Source of the DNA: Sciurus carolinensis
Taxonomy: Eukaryota; Chordata; Mammalia; Rodentia; Sciuridae
Assembly (NCBI RefSeq): GCF_902686445.1
Contig: NC_062218.1
Coordinates: 17,351,515-17,415,514, forward strand
Direction: 5' to 3'
DNA length: 64,000 bases
Below the pieces are notes generated by a model. That model was not told the DNA's origin, did not search any database, and saw only the letters and a list, made by a program, of their open reading frames with translations. The position numbers were made by a program, and so were the translations under genes. Shown here in pieces: positions 12,330 through 23,895 of the stretch. The first letter of the stretch is position 1. Each line of letters opens with the position of its first letter.

Positions 12330-12480
12330 TGATACAGCAAATTTACAGGGTGAACAACTGAATGATCTAATACACAACATAAGGACTACAATTAATAATA
12401 GTGTAATTAATACAGGAAATTCACTGGATAGATTATAGCTGCACTTGTCATAGCATAGTAACTTAAATATGAATGATTAT
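12330..12480 (+). mobile_element. L1M 3' UTR fragment, sense
   Basis: 'gggtgaacaactgaatgatc', 'taatacacaacataaggact' and 'acaattaataatagtgtaat' match the sense L1M 3' UTR (consensus 'gatctaatgtacaacatgag', 'actatagttaataatactgt'). It abuts the antisense L1M, so the pair is either an internally inverted element or two insertions. Confidence 0.75.
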
Positions 12481-12506
12481 ATTAATTTTAAGGATATAAA
12501 ATGAGG

Positions 12507-12650
12507 ACTGGGGTTGGAGCTCAGTGGCTCAGTGTAGCTCTTGCCTAGCATGTGTGAGGCACTACGTTCAATACTTAGCACTACATAAAAAATAAATAAA
12601 CAAAATATTGTGTCCACCCACAACTAAAATATTTTAAAAAAGAATAAAAA
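12507..12650 (+). mobile_element. ID-like SINE with long tail, sense
   Basis: The head 'actggggttggagctcagtg' and 'gcctagcatgtgtgaggcac' is tRNA-derived. It is followed by an A-rich linker and the sciurid tail 'aatattgtgtccacccacaa'. The B-box is mutated ('gttcaatactt'). Confidence 0.9.
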
Positions 12651-12906
12651 GCATTACAGGCTACTTGTACATAAATGTTCTTAAATGTGATTATGATGAT
12701 AGCAGAGTCAGTTTAGATGAAACTTTCTTCTATTATTTTTCTACCACTGTAATTTTTCTAAACCTTTTAAAAATAATTATGCCGTTCTGAATCATGATAT
12801 TTACATAATAAAATAAAATACATATAAAAACCTCTAAGAAAAAATGTGAATTAAAATAAGTATTTTTAATGATTCATTATAACTCTTTAAACTATTTTAA
12901 CAATAA

Positions 12907-13080
12907 TCAGATGGAGTAGCACCCACTATAATCCCAGTACTGGAGAGACTGAGGGAGGAGGATCAAAGTTTGAGAACTGCCTTAACAACACAGTGAGACC
13001 CTGTCTAAAAAATCAAAAGTTCTGGGAATGCAGTTCAGTCCTAGGTTCAATTCCCAGTACAGAAATGAATGAATAAAATA
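12907..13080 (+). mobile_element. Composite 7SL/ID SINE (MEN type), sense
   Basis: 7SL-like left half ('actataatcccagtactgga', 'gaccctgtctaaaaaatcaa') followed by an ID-like right half ('ggttcaattcccagtacaga') and a GAAT-rich tail. Divergence is moderate. Confidence 0.9.
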
Positions 13081-13456
13081 TTTTAACATTTCAGTAATAA
13101 AGAAAATAGACAGAATTTTGCTATTAAATTGAACCATGATTTCAATTTGAACAACTAGATCTGTTGTTATATTAGCAAAATAAGATACTCACTGAATAAG
13201 ATGGGGGATATAAGGAATGATGCTTTGAAGCCAAAGAATGCTTACTTTACAAACATAAGTAGAGGGACTTAAACCATTTCATGTAAATGCTAAAATTAAA
13301 GAAAATCAGAAAGAAAGCTCAATCAGAAGCAGAAGTAAATTTATTGTACAACCAGGGACTTTCCAGTGGTGTTGACCAAATGAGGTGACTTTGTATCTGT
13401 AACCAATCTAATATTTTCTTTGTTTTTACATCCTCATGCTATCTGTGAAAACCTGT
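13081..13456. other. Unannotated AT-rich DNA
   Basis: Nothing recognised between two composite SINEs. Confidence 0.6.
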
Positions 13457-13477
13457 TCTTTCTCTCTCTCTCTCTCT
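13457..13477. repeat. (TC)n tract
   Basis: Short CT repeat directly before the T run of the next antisense SINE. It probably arose from that tail. Confidence 0.9.
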
Positions 13478-13677
13478 ATTTTTTTGGTACTGGGGTTTAA
13501 ACCCAGGTGCATTTTACCACTGAGTCACATCACCAACCTGTTTTATGTTTTCTTTTGAGACATGGTCCCACTACGTTTCATGGGGCCTAAGTTATCCAGA
13601 CCGGCCTCAAACTTGTGATCTTCCTGCCTCAGCCTCCTGGGTAGCTGGGATTACAGGCATTTGCCACCACTCAAGGC
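13478..13677 (-). mobile_element. Composite 7SL/ID SINE (MEN type), antisense
   Basis: T run, 'ggtactggggtttaaaccca', 'ttaccactgagtcacatcac', then 'cctgcctcagcctcctgggt' and 'gctgggattacaggcatttg'. Full length, diverged near the middle. Confidence 0.93.
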
Positions 13678-14049
13678 AAGACTTCTAAATATTTATGAAA
13701 TCAGAAGAAAGCTTGTTAAAACTGCAGGTTCATGTGGTCAGCCAGATCAAAGTTTGAGGCCTATTTGGTTATTATCATATTGTTATTTTAGTGTTTCTGA
13801 AAATATTTAGAATGAGAACAACTGTGTTTCTCACTAATTGTTGTTTCTTATGGGTTCCCTTTATGGTTCGTCTCTCATGTTGTCATAATCTACAGGCGTT
13901 TTCATCCATTCTAATGATGGAAAAATCCTCGACATGATAACCTATCCCATCTCCATTCCACTTCTCCCTTTGCAAACAACTTCCCACTTCAGACTCCCCT
14001 TATCTCCTTTAATGCTAACTGCAGCTTCCTGGTTGATCTGAGAAGGTAT

Positions 14050-14665
14050 CTTGGAGGCACCTTAAAAACCTCTTTTTTCTTCATCATAAAAACCAAAATG
14101 AATCTTACTACCCCTCTACTTCAAAATATTCACAGACAGTGACTACTTGTGACTAACTCCTGACACAAAGATCTAGTTCAAACCGTATCAACTCCACCTC
14201 GAGACCTCACCATCCACTCCCATCAACTCTGATTCTCCCAATGAGTTATTTTGTTTTTTAATTCTTTATTTTCACCTCTGCCCTACCCATCATATACAGT
14301 ACCACAATAAAATAGACATTTAAATAAGTCAAACTATTTCAGTCTTCTTTTCAAATAATTGTGATGCTTCTAATTCCAGTCTAAATACCGATGAAAATCC
14401 AAACTACTTTTTATGACTACAAAATTCCACATTTACTGGCCCCTACTTTCCTCTTTTTCTCCTAATACTCAGCATTTCATACACTCTAGGTACAGTGGCT
14501 TCTTGTGCTTCTGTGGACACAAGGTGTGTCTTTTCTCTGTCTGTTCCCTTCTGGCTGAAACTCTCCATCCAGCTATCTGACTAATGCTGCCATTTTGTTT
14601 TTTTTTCTTAACTCTTCTCAAACAGCACCTCCTTTATTTTCTATAGAAAGATTGCACATAGTCTT
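14050..14665 (+). mobile_element. L2 LINE fragment, sense
   Basis: Sense L2 landmarks in order: 'aaataattgtgatgcttcta', 'gatgaaaatccaaactactt', 'ttactggcccctactttcct', 'ctgtctgttcccttctggct' (consensus 'ctggctgttccctctgcctg') and 'ccatccagctatctgactaa'. These belong to the region after the reverse-transcriptase core. It may start earlier, near 13900. No open frame remains. Confidence 0.75.
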
Positions 14666-17594
14666 CAAAGAGTCTGAATTCCCCTTACCCTAGTCTACAT
14701 TTCAAAGCTTGGAGTCTGTCCAGGATTAGTACAGAATTCCGTGGGACAGTATCCAGATCGTCCAGTTCCTGGAGCTGGATTGCCTATAGATTCCTGCTGA
14801 GACCCTCTCTTGGCACTGTCCTCAGTTTGAGAACATTCTTACTCATTATTATTCCTTCAAGCTGAGGATAGCCTGCATTTTATGGGTGGTTACAAAAGTT
14901 GGAGAGAATAAAGACTGAGGTGCTTGCCTTCAACTTCAAGGCACAGTTCATTCCCAAACCCTTGTGGAATTCTTTGTTAAAATGTTAGAGTCATGGTCTT
15001 TTCCTTCCTTATACCCCCAATTGGTTCTGACACCAAGGAGAAATCCCAATAAACTAACTGTTGATGATTTTCCATATTAGAGGCTCTTTTTAAGAGAATT
15101 GAAGTTAAAAACACATACTTTATAATTTATGCATTTAATATATCTACAATTTATTTTTCATCATGTTCTTTTTAAAATCTATAAAGGCAGAATATTATAC
15201 CCCAAGTATAGGTCACGTAGTTAACATTAAATGCAAAATGTATGTGTGCCACATAAGAGTGCTCAAATATGAACTGAATGGAAAAACTGATGCACTTATC
15301 ACAAGGGATTTTGCTTAGAATTTAGGTGCTCAACTCTAAATAATGTGTATGTGGCATTCACAATATAGTAAAGTCTTTCTTTTTTCCTTATACCTTTTTT
15401 CCTCTCTTTTTAACTCTCAAAACATGATCAGAAGTAGAGCAAAACAGGTCTCAAAAAGCTGAAGTTGTTTTGGTTGTGAGAAAACTGCATTTCTTCATCA
15501 GTAATTTCAACCTAGGGGGTTTGTATATGATACGATCAGGTTCTCTTCACGTTGAAGATCCTCCTCTTCTCCCTCCCATCTCTCTTTTCCTTTCTAGTTT
15601 CTGCAACAGCACAGTGTCTTTTCCTCCCATCCAGGGAAACTCTGAGCTTTTGCCTTGCTTTTGGTCTTTCATGAAGTCCCTCTATCCCTGGTGGCTCTTC
15701 TCAGATACAGCATTTGATGTGATCAGATCATCTCTAAATTTTCAAGTTATTCAAAATCGTTTGGGGGAAAATATGCTTACTTCTGGATTTTTGAATGTTA
15801 TTCATCATGTTATAGATTGCCTGCTTGAGGTTGAGTGCTTAACTCAATCCAATCAATGTGGCAAAGTCATTTGGGGCAAACTTAGCTGTCTCTGATATGA
15901 CCTTGTCTGAAGTCAAGGGGACAAGAAAATGAAGGATCCCTTATGTAAAGTTCAGATACAGCTCTGGCAATGGAGATTAACAACTTATTTCAAAACATTC
16001 TCCACTGTGACACCATCCTTCATATTTCTGTGAAAGACAACAAACACAGGGAACTGTCAATTTATTTTTCTTTTATTATTTCCTGTAAACTAACAAGGTT
16101 ATGATTTTACCCGATATAAGAAAATATTATAAGCTGTGTAAAAGAACAATTGTTTGAAACACATTTGAGACCTAGTTCTGACTTATTATTAATGGGGAAG
16201 ATGAAATTCCTTGTGAAATCAGTTCAAGGCCATTGACATGTAAACCTACGCATGAAACTTTCTTCGTTTGTGAAATATCATGTTCAAGTTTGGAAGTTGT
16301 ACAAACTAAGTTCTTAGTTCTCAAATACTGAATTTGAAAATACCCATTCTTTTAGTTCGATATTTTTTATTGTAGAGTAAGCTTATAAACCATGTAGAGT
16401 GCGGGTTTAGAAAGGTTGACTTTTGTCAAAAGGCAAGTGACATAAGTTTTGCAAAGATGCTTGAAAACTTACCACAGCAGGAAAGCATATGGTAATGCTA
16501 GTTGTCGTAAGTATTTGCATTCTGTACCATGCTCAGAGATTCAAACTGAATGTGCATTTATAAAGTAAGTAAATGAACTAACATAGCAATTGGCTTTCAG
16601 GAAAGTCTTCTTTATTTCAGCTACTGCTGTTTCAGAGGTACAGTTCTTCTAATGAAAGAAAAGGATGAAGTAAACTTAGGGAAAACTGAACAATTCCCTA
16701 CTGAGTTAATATGCAGGTTCTTTGTTAGAGGGAATCTGGAATATTGGAGCTTACATACACACTTTCATTTTTATTACCTGATCTGAAGTAGAAGGTCCTT
16801 TTTACTGACCACAGGAATGTAGAAGCACCCGCTTCTAAGATCGTTATGAGCAACACCACTACTGTCTACGGAAGAAAGGAGCTGGCGTTTGGTGAACACT
16901 AAATAGAGCTTGCACCTTGAAGGCTCCAGATTATTTGTAAATTCAGAATCTAAATTATGTCTGTACGCTCTCAATTTATAAAAATTTACTTTCATATCCA
17001 GGAATGGATAAGTAATATCTTGAAAAATGAATCTTCCAAGCCCTTAATACAAGTTTTCACATTTTGGGGACTAGGGAATTTGTCCCAGCTCATTTTTTCC
17101 ATGTAAATGTGACATTAGTTTCAAAGCATATGCATAAAATAGTCTTTAGCCCTTATTGCAAGGAAGATGGGAAAAGAATATCTTATATCCAGTATTGCTG
17201 AGACAAATTAGGAAGCCCAAAAGAGTAGTTGAGTCCATATTCTCAAAAAACATGCCCAATTAGCCACAATCCTCAAAGTAGCTTTTTTTTTTCTTTAAGT
17301 AGATCTAAGGTGCCAAGCATAGTAAGTGACAACCACTGGACAGACTAACAACCTTGTAAGCATGAAGGCACAGTTTGTTTTGTCAGCTGCTATTTTCCCA
17401 ATGTTTAACATGGTATCCAAAATATAATAAATGCAACATAAATTTTTATTCAGCATGTAAATTAAATTATCTTTTAAGTTTATGTATTTTATCAATCCTT
17501 CTTATGAGTGCTTGATACATATAAAACATTATTTATTTGCCATTTCTGGTTATCATTATTAACTATTACTAGTTTTAGAAATTAAAGGATTTGG
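14666..17594. other. Unannotated DNA, includes the longest open frame in the window
   Basis: About 2.9 kb with no recognised repeat. A 141-codon frame at 15470-15895 (+) is the longest in the window but has no recognisable domain, and a frame of this length is not surprising by chance in 64 kb across six frames. Confidence 0.5.
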
Positions 17595-17935
17595 CCATGA
17601 GATTTTCATGCATTCATGTATCATATCTGATTGTGTCCACCCTCCCTCCTACCTCTCTTACTTTTCAATCACTCTCCCTCCACCTGTTCTTTCCCATCCC
17701 ATAATAGTCTCTCTTTTACTTTCAGACCTCCATTTTGTTGTTTAGTGTCCACATATGAGACAAAACATAGAATACTTGTCTTTCCACGTCTGACATATTT
17801 CACTTAACATGACCTCCTCCATTGGTATCCACTTTCCTGCAGATGACATGATTTCATTCTTCTTTAGGGCTGAATAATACTCTATTCTGTATATATACCA
17901 CATCTTCTTTTATAACACTTCCTATCATGCACAGG
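17595..17935 (-). mobile_element. L1 3' end, antisense
   Basis: On the + strand: 'ccaccctccctcctacctct', 'tttgttgtttagtgtccaca', 'atatttcacttaacatgacc', 'gggctgaataatactctatt' and 'gtatatataccacatcttct'. These are the reverse complement of the last part of L1 ORF2 and its 3' UTR. It is 5'-truncated at about 17935. Confidence 0.85.
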
Positions 17936-18701
17936 TTATGAACTAAAACACTAGGAATTTCTTTCAAACTTTGGAAATATTCCCCTAAGTCATCTTCTTC
18001 TGAATGCCTTTTGCATTTTTTATTATAAATAATTCATATAAATATTCTATTCTATAATTCAGATTTTATTTTTATCCTACTGCACTGAAGTCACTAATTC
18101 ATTTAAGAATAAAGATATACTTTCTTTATCAATTTATTAATTTCTTCCCATATTATTCATTAATTTATCAAATACTGTTGGACTATTTAGTATCTGCTGG
18201 ACAGTCTTTCAAACCACTGAGGTTACAAATCCGTGAAGAAAGATAGCCCTATGAAACTTAACTACTTCACTTTACTGTATTTTTTGAATGACATTTGTCC
18301 CATTTAATCATTTTTCCATAGTATGGCCCTCATTTACTTATTCTTTTCTTAGCTTTATTTAAATGATAAAGATAGCTTGGTGTGTGTGTTTAGAATGTAG
18401 TGTGCTCACAATTCAGTAACTTAGTCAAAATGTATATGTAACTTTTTAGAAATTCTTAAACAATATTTTTTAAATTATGCATTACTTTTAGTTGTAAAGA
18501 CCCTATCATCACTATCAAAAAAATGTGTGAAATAGGAAGAATGATTCCATCAATCAATGGCAAGAGATCCTGTCTCACATGATTATATCATATAAATGAG
18601 GCGAACACTTCCTTGAAAGCAAAAGACATTCTTTAAAATATGTTTGTGACAATCATAATAGTATAGTGCTTATTTAAATTGTGATTAGGACTAGCTACTG
18701 G
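17936..18701. other. Unannotated AT-rich DNA
   Basis: Nothing recognised upstream of the ID insertion. Its last bases form the left target-site duplication. Confidence 0.6.
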
Positions 18702-18713
18702 AGATGATTATTT

Positions 18714-18816
18714 AAAAAAAAGTTTTTTTTTTTGGTGGTGCTGGGGATTGAACCCAGGGTCTAGTGTATATGAGGTATGCACTCTACCAACTGTGCTATA
18801 TTCCCCAGCTCCCTGT
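18714..18816 (-). mobile_element. Short ID SINE, antisense, with target-site duplication
   Basis: The reverse complement reads as a tRNA-derived ID element: 'tatagcacagttggtagagt' and 'ctgggttcaatccccagcac', then an A run. Perfect 12-bp flanks agatgattattt lie at 18702-18713 and 18817-18828. The B-box 'ggttcaatccc' is one base from consensus. Confidence 0.93.
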
Positions 18817-18828
18817 AGATGATTATTT

Positions 18829-20608
18829 TTAAATAACACTTTTGAAAACTGTGGTTGGATAAATTGAGAGTTTATTAGGATATATGATTTCTACCTCTGG
18901 CTTACACTTTATTTAAATAATGGAGGTACCTTTTAACCAAATCTCACCTAACTCCATCAAAAAGCTATTAACCATAGCACTGATTCCTTTTAGCCAATGT
19001 TTGTTTTACTCCTGTCTTATTCATCAGTCAAAAGTCAGAGATTAATACATTTTGCTCTCAAACAAAAGTGATGTTACAGCATTGTATTATTACTGGAATA
19101 CTCACCAATAAGGAACTTGAATAAGCAAAAGTCTTCATAGCAGATATTATTCTTAAAGCTATCCTGGAGGAAACAGGGACCTTGGCATGCCTATTTTGCC
19201 TGATTTCACTACTCAATGTTAACCTTTGGGCAAAGAGGTGGCATGAGTTAATTCATTTATAGTCAATGTACCTAATCTCTTTAATTACTAGCTAAATGAA
19301 AAGGCAACTTAATGAAGATACAGAAGTTCACAATGTTCTCAGGGTGAGGTATCACTGAGTCTTAGATGATGTCATTGTGAACAGTAGTTTACATCTGTTG
19401 GAGGTGGGAATTGAAATTTTTTTTCCATTGTAAAATCATTCTGTAGTATTATACTTGGGTGTCTAAGCCTATCATAGCATGAAACCAAACATCCACAAAG
19501 ATAATTGAATCAAAACACATCAGAGAGTAGATTACAACAGAAAGAAAAGTAAATGTTAGATAAATATTCATGATATGAATTTGTCTTATAATGTTTTATA
19601 AATATATCAATATTATTCACATTAACTGAAATGTATGACATAGTACACTCAAATTTACATGATAATTAACTAAAGTACTCCAAAAGGACTGCTTTAGTTC
19701 AACTACTATTAAGTTAGATGAGTTGGAAGTTAATTATTCTGACTTATATCAAGACCCTGAAAATTACATATTAACAATGTAAGAGAGAAATTGGTGTCTT
19801 TAAGTAATAATTACTTAGATACATAAGTCTTATGATCTGGCCATAAATTTCTTTATGTTCCCTGTGAAATTTTGAAAAAATATGGTTATGTATGACAAAT
19901 ATCAACTCAATGTAAATAAGAATACATGATTTATCAAAATGCAGTAGTTTAAAAGATGAAAAAAAATCCCACTGAAATAAAGTTTTTTTAATACTTTAAA
20001 GAATATATTGTTTTTATATTTAAATTAAATATGCATCAGATAGAATTACATGCAACTAAAATGAAGGCAACACAAGTTATGGGTTTATCATCATGTTATT
20101 AAAAATATGTGATAAATGACTCTAAAAGAAAATACAACAATAATTTTTAAATGCTATATGGTAATATTAAGAAACTATAGGTCTCCTGAAGTTAATTTTT
20201 ATACTAGTACGGCAATAGAAGAAAAGCAAAACATGCTTTGAATATAAAGTTATTTTATGTTTATCATAAATTCTATCCATCTGAAAAAATTCTTAAAATT
20301 CTTACAAATGCCCAAAATGATGAGACATCATTATGAGTTATGTATTACATGGAGAAACATGGACTGCTCCAAACTTCAGTTAGATTTCCATAAATATCTC
20401 CCTCAATATCTGCCTTAAGTATCATGGAAATAGTCTTAAATGAGTTATTAAGTTAAAAATCTAGCAAACTTTAGGAACATATATACTGTGTAAAGACGAT
20501 TTTATTTTAAACAACAAAGAGATGATTAAAAGAAGCAAATATTACTACTACTCTATTTTGTTTAATATGATCACACAGTATAAATGTTTTTCAACTTAAA
20601 ATTACAAA
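18829..20608. other. Unannotated AT-rich DNA
   Basis: About 1.8 kb, very AT-rich, with no gene or repeat that I can name. Confidence 0.55.
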
Positions 20609-20876
20609 ATGTTCCCAGAATAGATACTGATAAAACTAAGCATCAAAGCAATGACTCTATCTAGGCATGGTGACTGCTATTGTATTTTAATTTTAGATTT
20701 ATGAATGATTTGATTTAAAGAAACACAGTTTTTCTTTCTCTATTTTTTTTTTTCTTTTTGGTGCTGGGGATTGAGCCCTGGGTGCTTTACCACTGAGCTA
20801 CATTCTTAACCCTTTTTATTTTTTTTATTTTCAGACAAGATCTCTCTGAGTTGCTGAGGCTGACCTCAAATTTGTG
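20609..20876 (+). repeat. Dispersed duplication, copy 1 (probable source)
   Basis: 268 bp from 'atgttcccagaatagatact' to 'acctcaaatttgtg' recurs 875 bp downstream at 21484-21752. By eye the only difference is one T in a T run (11 versus 12). Here the SINE half of the segment continues normally past the boundary, so this copy is the likely source. Confidence 0.95.
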
Positions 20877-20941
20877 ATCCTCCTGCCTCAGTCTCCTGAA
20901 TCTCTAGGTTGGCACTCATGCCAGTGTGCCACCACACCATA
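20741..20941 (-). mobile_element. Composite 7SL/ID SINE (MEN type), antisense
   Basis: T run, 'ggtgctggggattgagccct', 'ctttaccactgagctacatt', 'gttgctgaggctgacctcaa', 'cctcctgcctcagtctcctg', ending 'gtgtgccaccacacc'. The copy is full length. Its left two thirds lie within the duplicated segment. Confidence 0.93.
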
Positions 20942-21483
20942 CAGAGACAGCTTCTCCTAAATGAACTTCTTTATATGGTTGTATATACTTATACTTACAG
21001 CTAAATATGTGAAGGTGTAGTTACCAAATATTAATAGTTTTACAATTTGGTAAGTGAAAATAATGAGATTATTTGTTCATATTTTAAAACTGGTTAAAGA
21101 AAGGTAGCAAGCCATATTTAAAGCCAAATGAGAAAAGTAAGAATAACACCATGAGCTATTCATTTCCATCTTATCCACTTATTCAGATTTATTCACATAT
21201 ATATATATATTATAAAAATGGTAGATTACTCTCAGCAGTGCTTTAGGGAATACTTATCTGGTGGCTAAGTTTTATTTTTAAAAATAGCCTGGCATTTATT
21301 CTTTCCTTTTAGTTTGACATGGGTTACAGGACAGCATCCAGTCATATCGTGATTTAGACCTTGGTATAATCAAGAAATGATGATGATTTTCACACTTCCA
21401 CAGAGCTCTTGCAAGCAGACACCGATCTGAGAACATGACTGTGTGTTGCATGTTCACTGATTCAATCCCCACACCTGTTCACC
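20942..21483. other. Unannotated spacer between the duplication copies
   Basis: Holds a short (AT)n patch near 21199-21213 and otherwise nothing recognised. Its right end 'acacctgttcacc' borders the inserted copy. Confidence 0.6.
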
Positions 21484-21752
21484 ATGTTCCCAGAATAGAT
21501 ACTGATAAAACTAAGCATCAAAGCAATGACTCTATCTAGGCATGGTGACTGCTATTGTATTTTAATTTTAGATTTATGAATGATTTGATTTAAAGAAACA
21601 CAGTTTTTCTTTCTCTATTTTTTTTTTTTCTTTTTGGTGCTGGGGATTGAGCCCTGGGTGCTTTACCACTGAGCTACATTCTTAACCCTTTTTATTTTTT
21701 TTATTTTCAGACAAGATCTCTCTGAGTTGCTGAGGCTGACCTCAAATTTGTG
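21484..21752 (+). repeat. Dispersed duplication, copy 2 (probable insert)
   Basis: 269 bp nearly identical to 20609-20876. It ends abruptly inside the antisense SINE at 'caaatttgtg' and is followed by unrelated 'cacaagagaaaagagtccca', so the SINE here (21616-21752) lacks its 7SL-like end. No target-site duplication or tail of its own is visible. The left flank ends 'ttcacc' and the right begins 'cacaag', which would suit a short 'cac' microhomology. Confidence 0.95.
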
Positions 21753-22337
21753 CACAAGAGAAAAGAGTCCCAGAAGGTTGAGGCACAGTCCCTACAGTCA
21801 GAGAGCTGACAGATTCAGCCAGCTTCTAAACCTAGAAATGGTTAAGAATCTGTTGTATTAATTGCTATTCACAAGAAGCACAGCAGCACCCTGGGTGTTG
21901 CCTTAGAAAGACCCGGGAAAGGGCACATACTAACCTCCAAGGTCAGCACCAATACAATGGTTCATGAAGATGTTTTATCATGTAGAATAATCAACATGAG
22001 AAAATTTCTTTTCTGATTTATAAGCTAAAAGACAGAACATTGATTAGCTTTTAGATTTAACCAAATGAATCTTTCTTAACATGGGAACAAGTGTCAACAG
22101 AGGAACAAAAGGTTAGAATCGCTCCTATGTTTTCTTAGATAATTTTGATACAAACGAAATGTATCACACATTTACACATCCAAAATCCCTTAAACGCATT
22201 GAAGTTAGGACAGGAAGGTTAGGTCAGTTCCTTCAGACTAGAAATAATATCTAAGTGAGTGCATTTTGTGAGAGATAAATCATTACCGATAAACTCTGAA
22301 TTTATTGTTGTTGCCTAGTGCGATGGGAGACTAATGA
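21753..22337. other. Unannotated DNA
   Basis: Nothing recognised. Somewhat less AT-rich than its surroundings at 21753-21950. Confidence 0.6.
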
Positions 22338-22515
22338 CAGGAAGATTACCTGTTCCAGTTCAACCTCAGCAATTTCCTGAGACCCTCAACAACTAACTGA
22401 GATCCTATTTCAAAATTTAAAAAAAAGAAAGAAAAAAAAAGTACTGGGGATGTAGTTCAGTGGTAAAAGTACCCCTATGTTTAATCTCCATTACCTAAAA
22501 TAATAATAATAATGA
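22338..22515 (+). mobile_element. Composite SINE, sense, 5'-truncated
   Basis: Begins in the 7SL-like half ('aggaagattacctgttccag', 'caacctcagcaatttcctga'), passes through an A-rich linker, then the ID-like half 'tactggggatgtagttcagt'. It ends in a TAA/ATG-rich tail. Confidence 0.88.
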
Positions 22516-23514
22516 AAATGATGATATTGTTAAATATTATTCATTAAAAATCATTCTTTATGCACATAGATTTGGCCCAATGTTTCTAATAGATCTAAAA
22601 GAATTGCATCTTTGATAAAATTATTTCTCACTATCCGACATTTAGCCTATTCATGAACAATTGTTAGAAGTATCATTTTAAAAGTATTTTTTCTGAATTT
22701 TAACTAAGGCATCATCGAAGCAACTTACAAATTTCATCATCAATACTTCATGAAACATTCATACAATTATTTCAGAAGGAAATACCATCCTCAGCATCAC
22801 AGTAATAAAAATAAAAACAAGTCAACGTACTTTATATTTTTTACAGTGTTTTTCATCGTTTGCAAATGATTTCAATACTTTCTTGTAAACTTTGCCTGTT
22901 GGGAACTAGCTTCAGCATTAGGAAATTTTAAGTAGATTTTCATTGAATACGCATTAAGTTTCTGCATCTCTACCACATTCTTACCAATATTATGTATATT
23001 TATTGCAATCCCAAATAATCAAAATTCTAATGTGATCCAAAAAAGAAAAAAAAAAAAAAAAAGAAGAAGAAAATCTTGATTGAGTCACAATGGGCATTGA
23101 GAAACATCACATTTTGCTAGCGAGCAATCAACCTCAGAAATTTCAATCAGTAGCTCAGTATCCTTATTAGGAAAAGTCACTTTGGCCATCGTTTTCACGT
23201 AAACCAAGATGTCTTTCAAATAATTAAATAGCAGTGGTTAATGCTGGGTGCATGGCAATGTGCTGACGCCACAACCAAACAAGATACTACATTTCTCACT
23301 CTCAGCAATACATAGTTATTCTACCTCCTAAACATCTTTAATTATAAATAAACCGCCTGCTTTCTCCCTCTATGTCCCATTACTAGCCAGGTCCAAGTGA
23401 ACCTGGAACACGAGTTGCCACGTCCTTGTTGGTCTTCATAGACAGAACCAATCCTGAGTGTTTATCTCAGGCTCGAATATACAGATATATGCTCTGGAAA
23501 TACTTGCAATGAAT
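22516..23514. other. Unannotated AT-rich DNA
   Basis: Nothing recognised apart from the A-rich run at 23038-23074. Confidence 0.55.
23038..23074. repeat. Poly-A/(GAA)n run
   Basis: A-rich run broken by G, ending in a few GAA units. No element head was recognised upstream, so its origin is unclear. Confidence 0.9.
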
Positions 23515-23527
23515 TAAAAGTGTGTTT

Positions 23528-23653
23528 GGGGTTGTGGCTCAGTGGTAACATGCTCACCTAGCACACATGAAGCCTGGGTTCCATCCTCAGCATCACAGAA
23601 AAATAAAATAAAGGTATTGTGTCCACTTACAACTAAAAAATATATTTAAAAAA
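23528..23653 (+). mobile_element. ID-like SINE with long tail, sense, with target-site duplication
   Basis: Head 'ggttgtggctcagtggtaac' and 'gcacacatgaagcctgggtt', linker 'aaataaaataaa', tail 'ggtattgtgtccacttacaa'. Flanked by taaaagtgtgttt (23515-23527) and taaaagtatgttt (23654-23666), 12 of 13 identical. Confidence 0.94.
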
Positions 23654-23861
23654 TAAAAGTATGTTTTAAGGATGAGCAGGATACTTTGGAACTGCTTTTT
23701 ATGTTACATCGTGATTTATTTTATTTTATACCCATAATGAAAATCTAGAACAATATTTTAGTACTTAACCATACCTCTGACGTGTTATTTTGTGTTTAAA
23801 TTTTGTCTAAAGTATTAGAGACCACTCTGCACATAAGATAGTAGTGACAATCTCAGGACTC

Positions 23862-23863
<2 letters not shown>

Positions 23864-23893
<30 letters not shown>
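23864..23893. repeat. A30 homopolymer
   Basis: Thirty consecutive A, then 'ggaat' and eight more A. No SINE, L1 or AATAAA signal was recognised in the preceding 80 bp. Confidence 0.93.

Positions 23894-23895
<2 letters not shown>

Noticed and set aside
15470..15895. 141-codon open frame as a protein-coding gene
   Set aside because: No recognisable domain, no exon or promoter signals, and a length expected by chance in 64 kb over six frames. Kept only as a low-interest finding.
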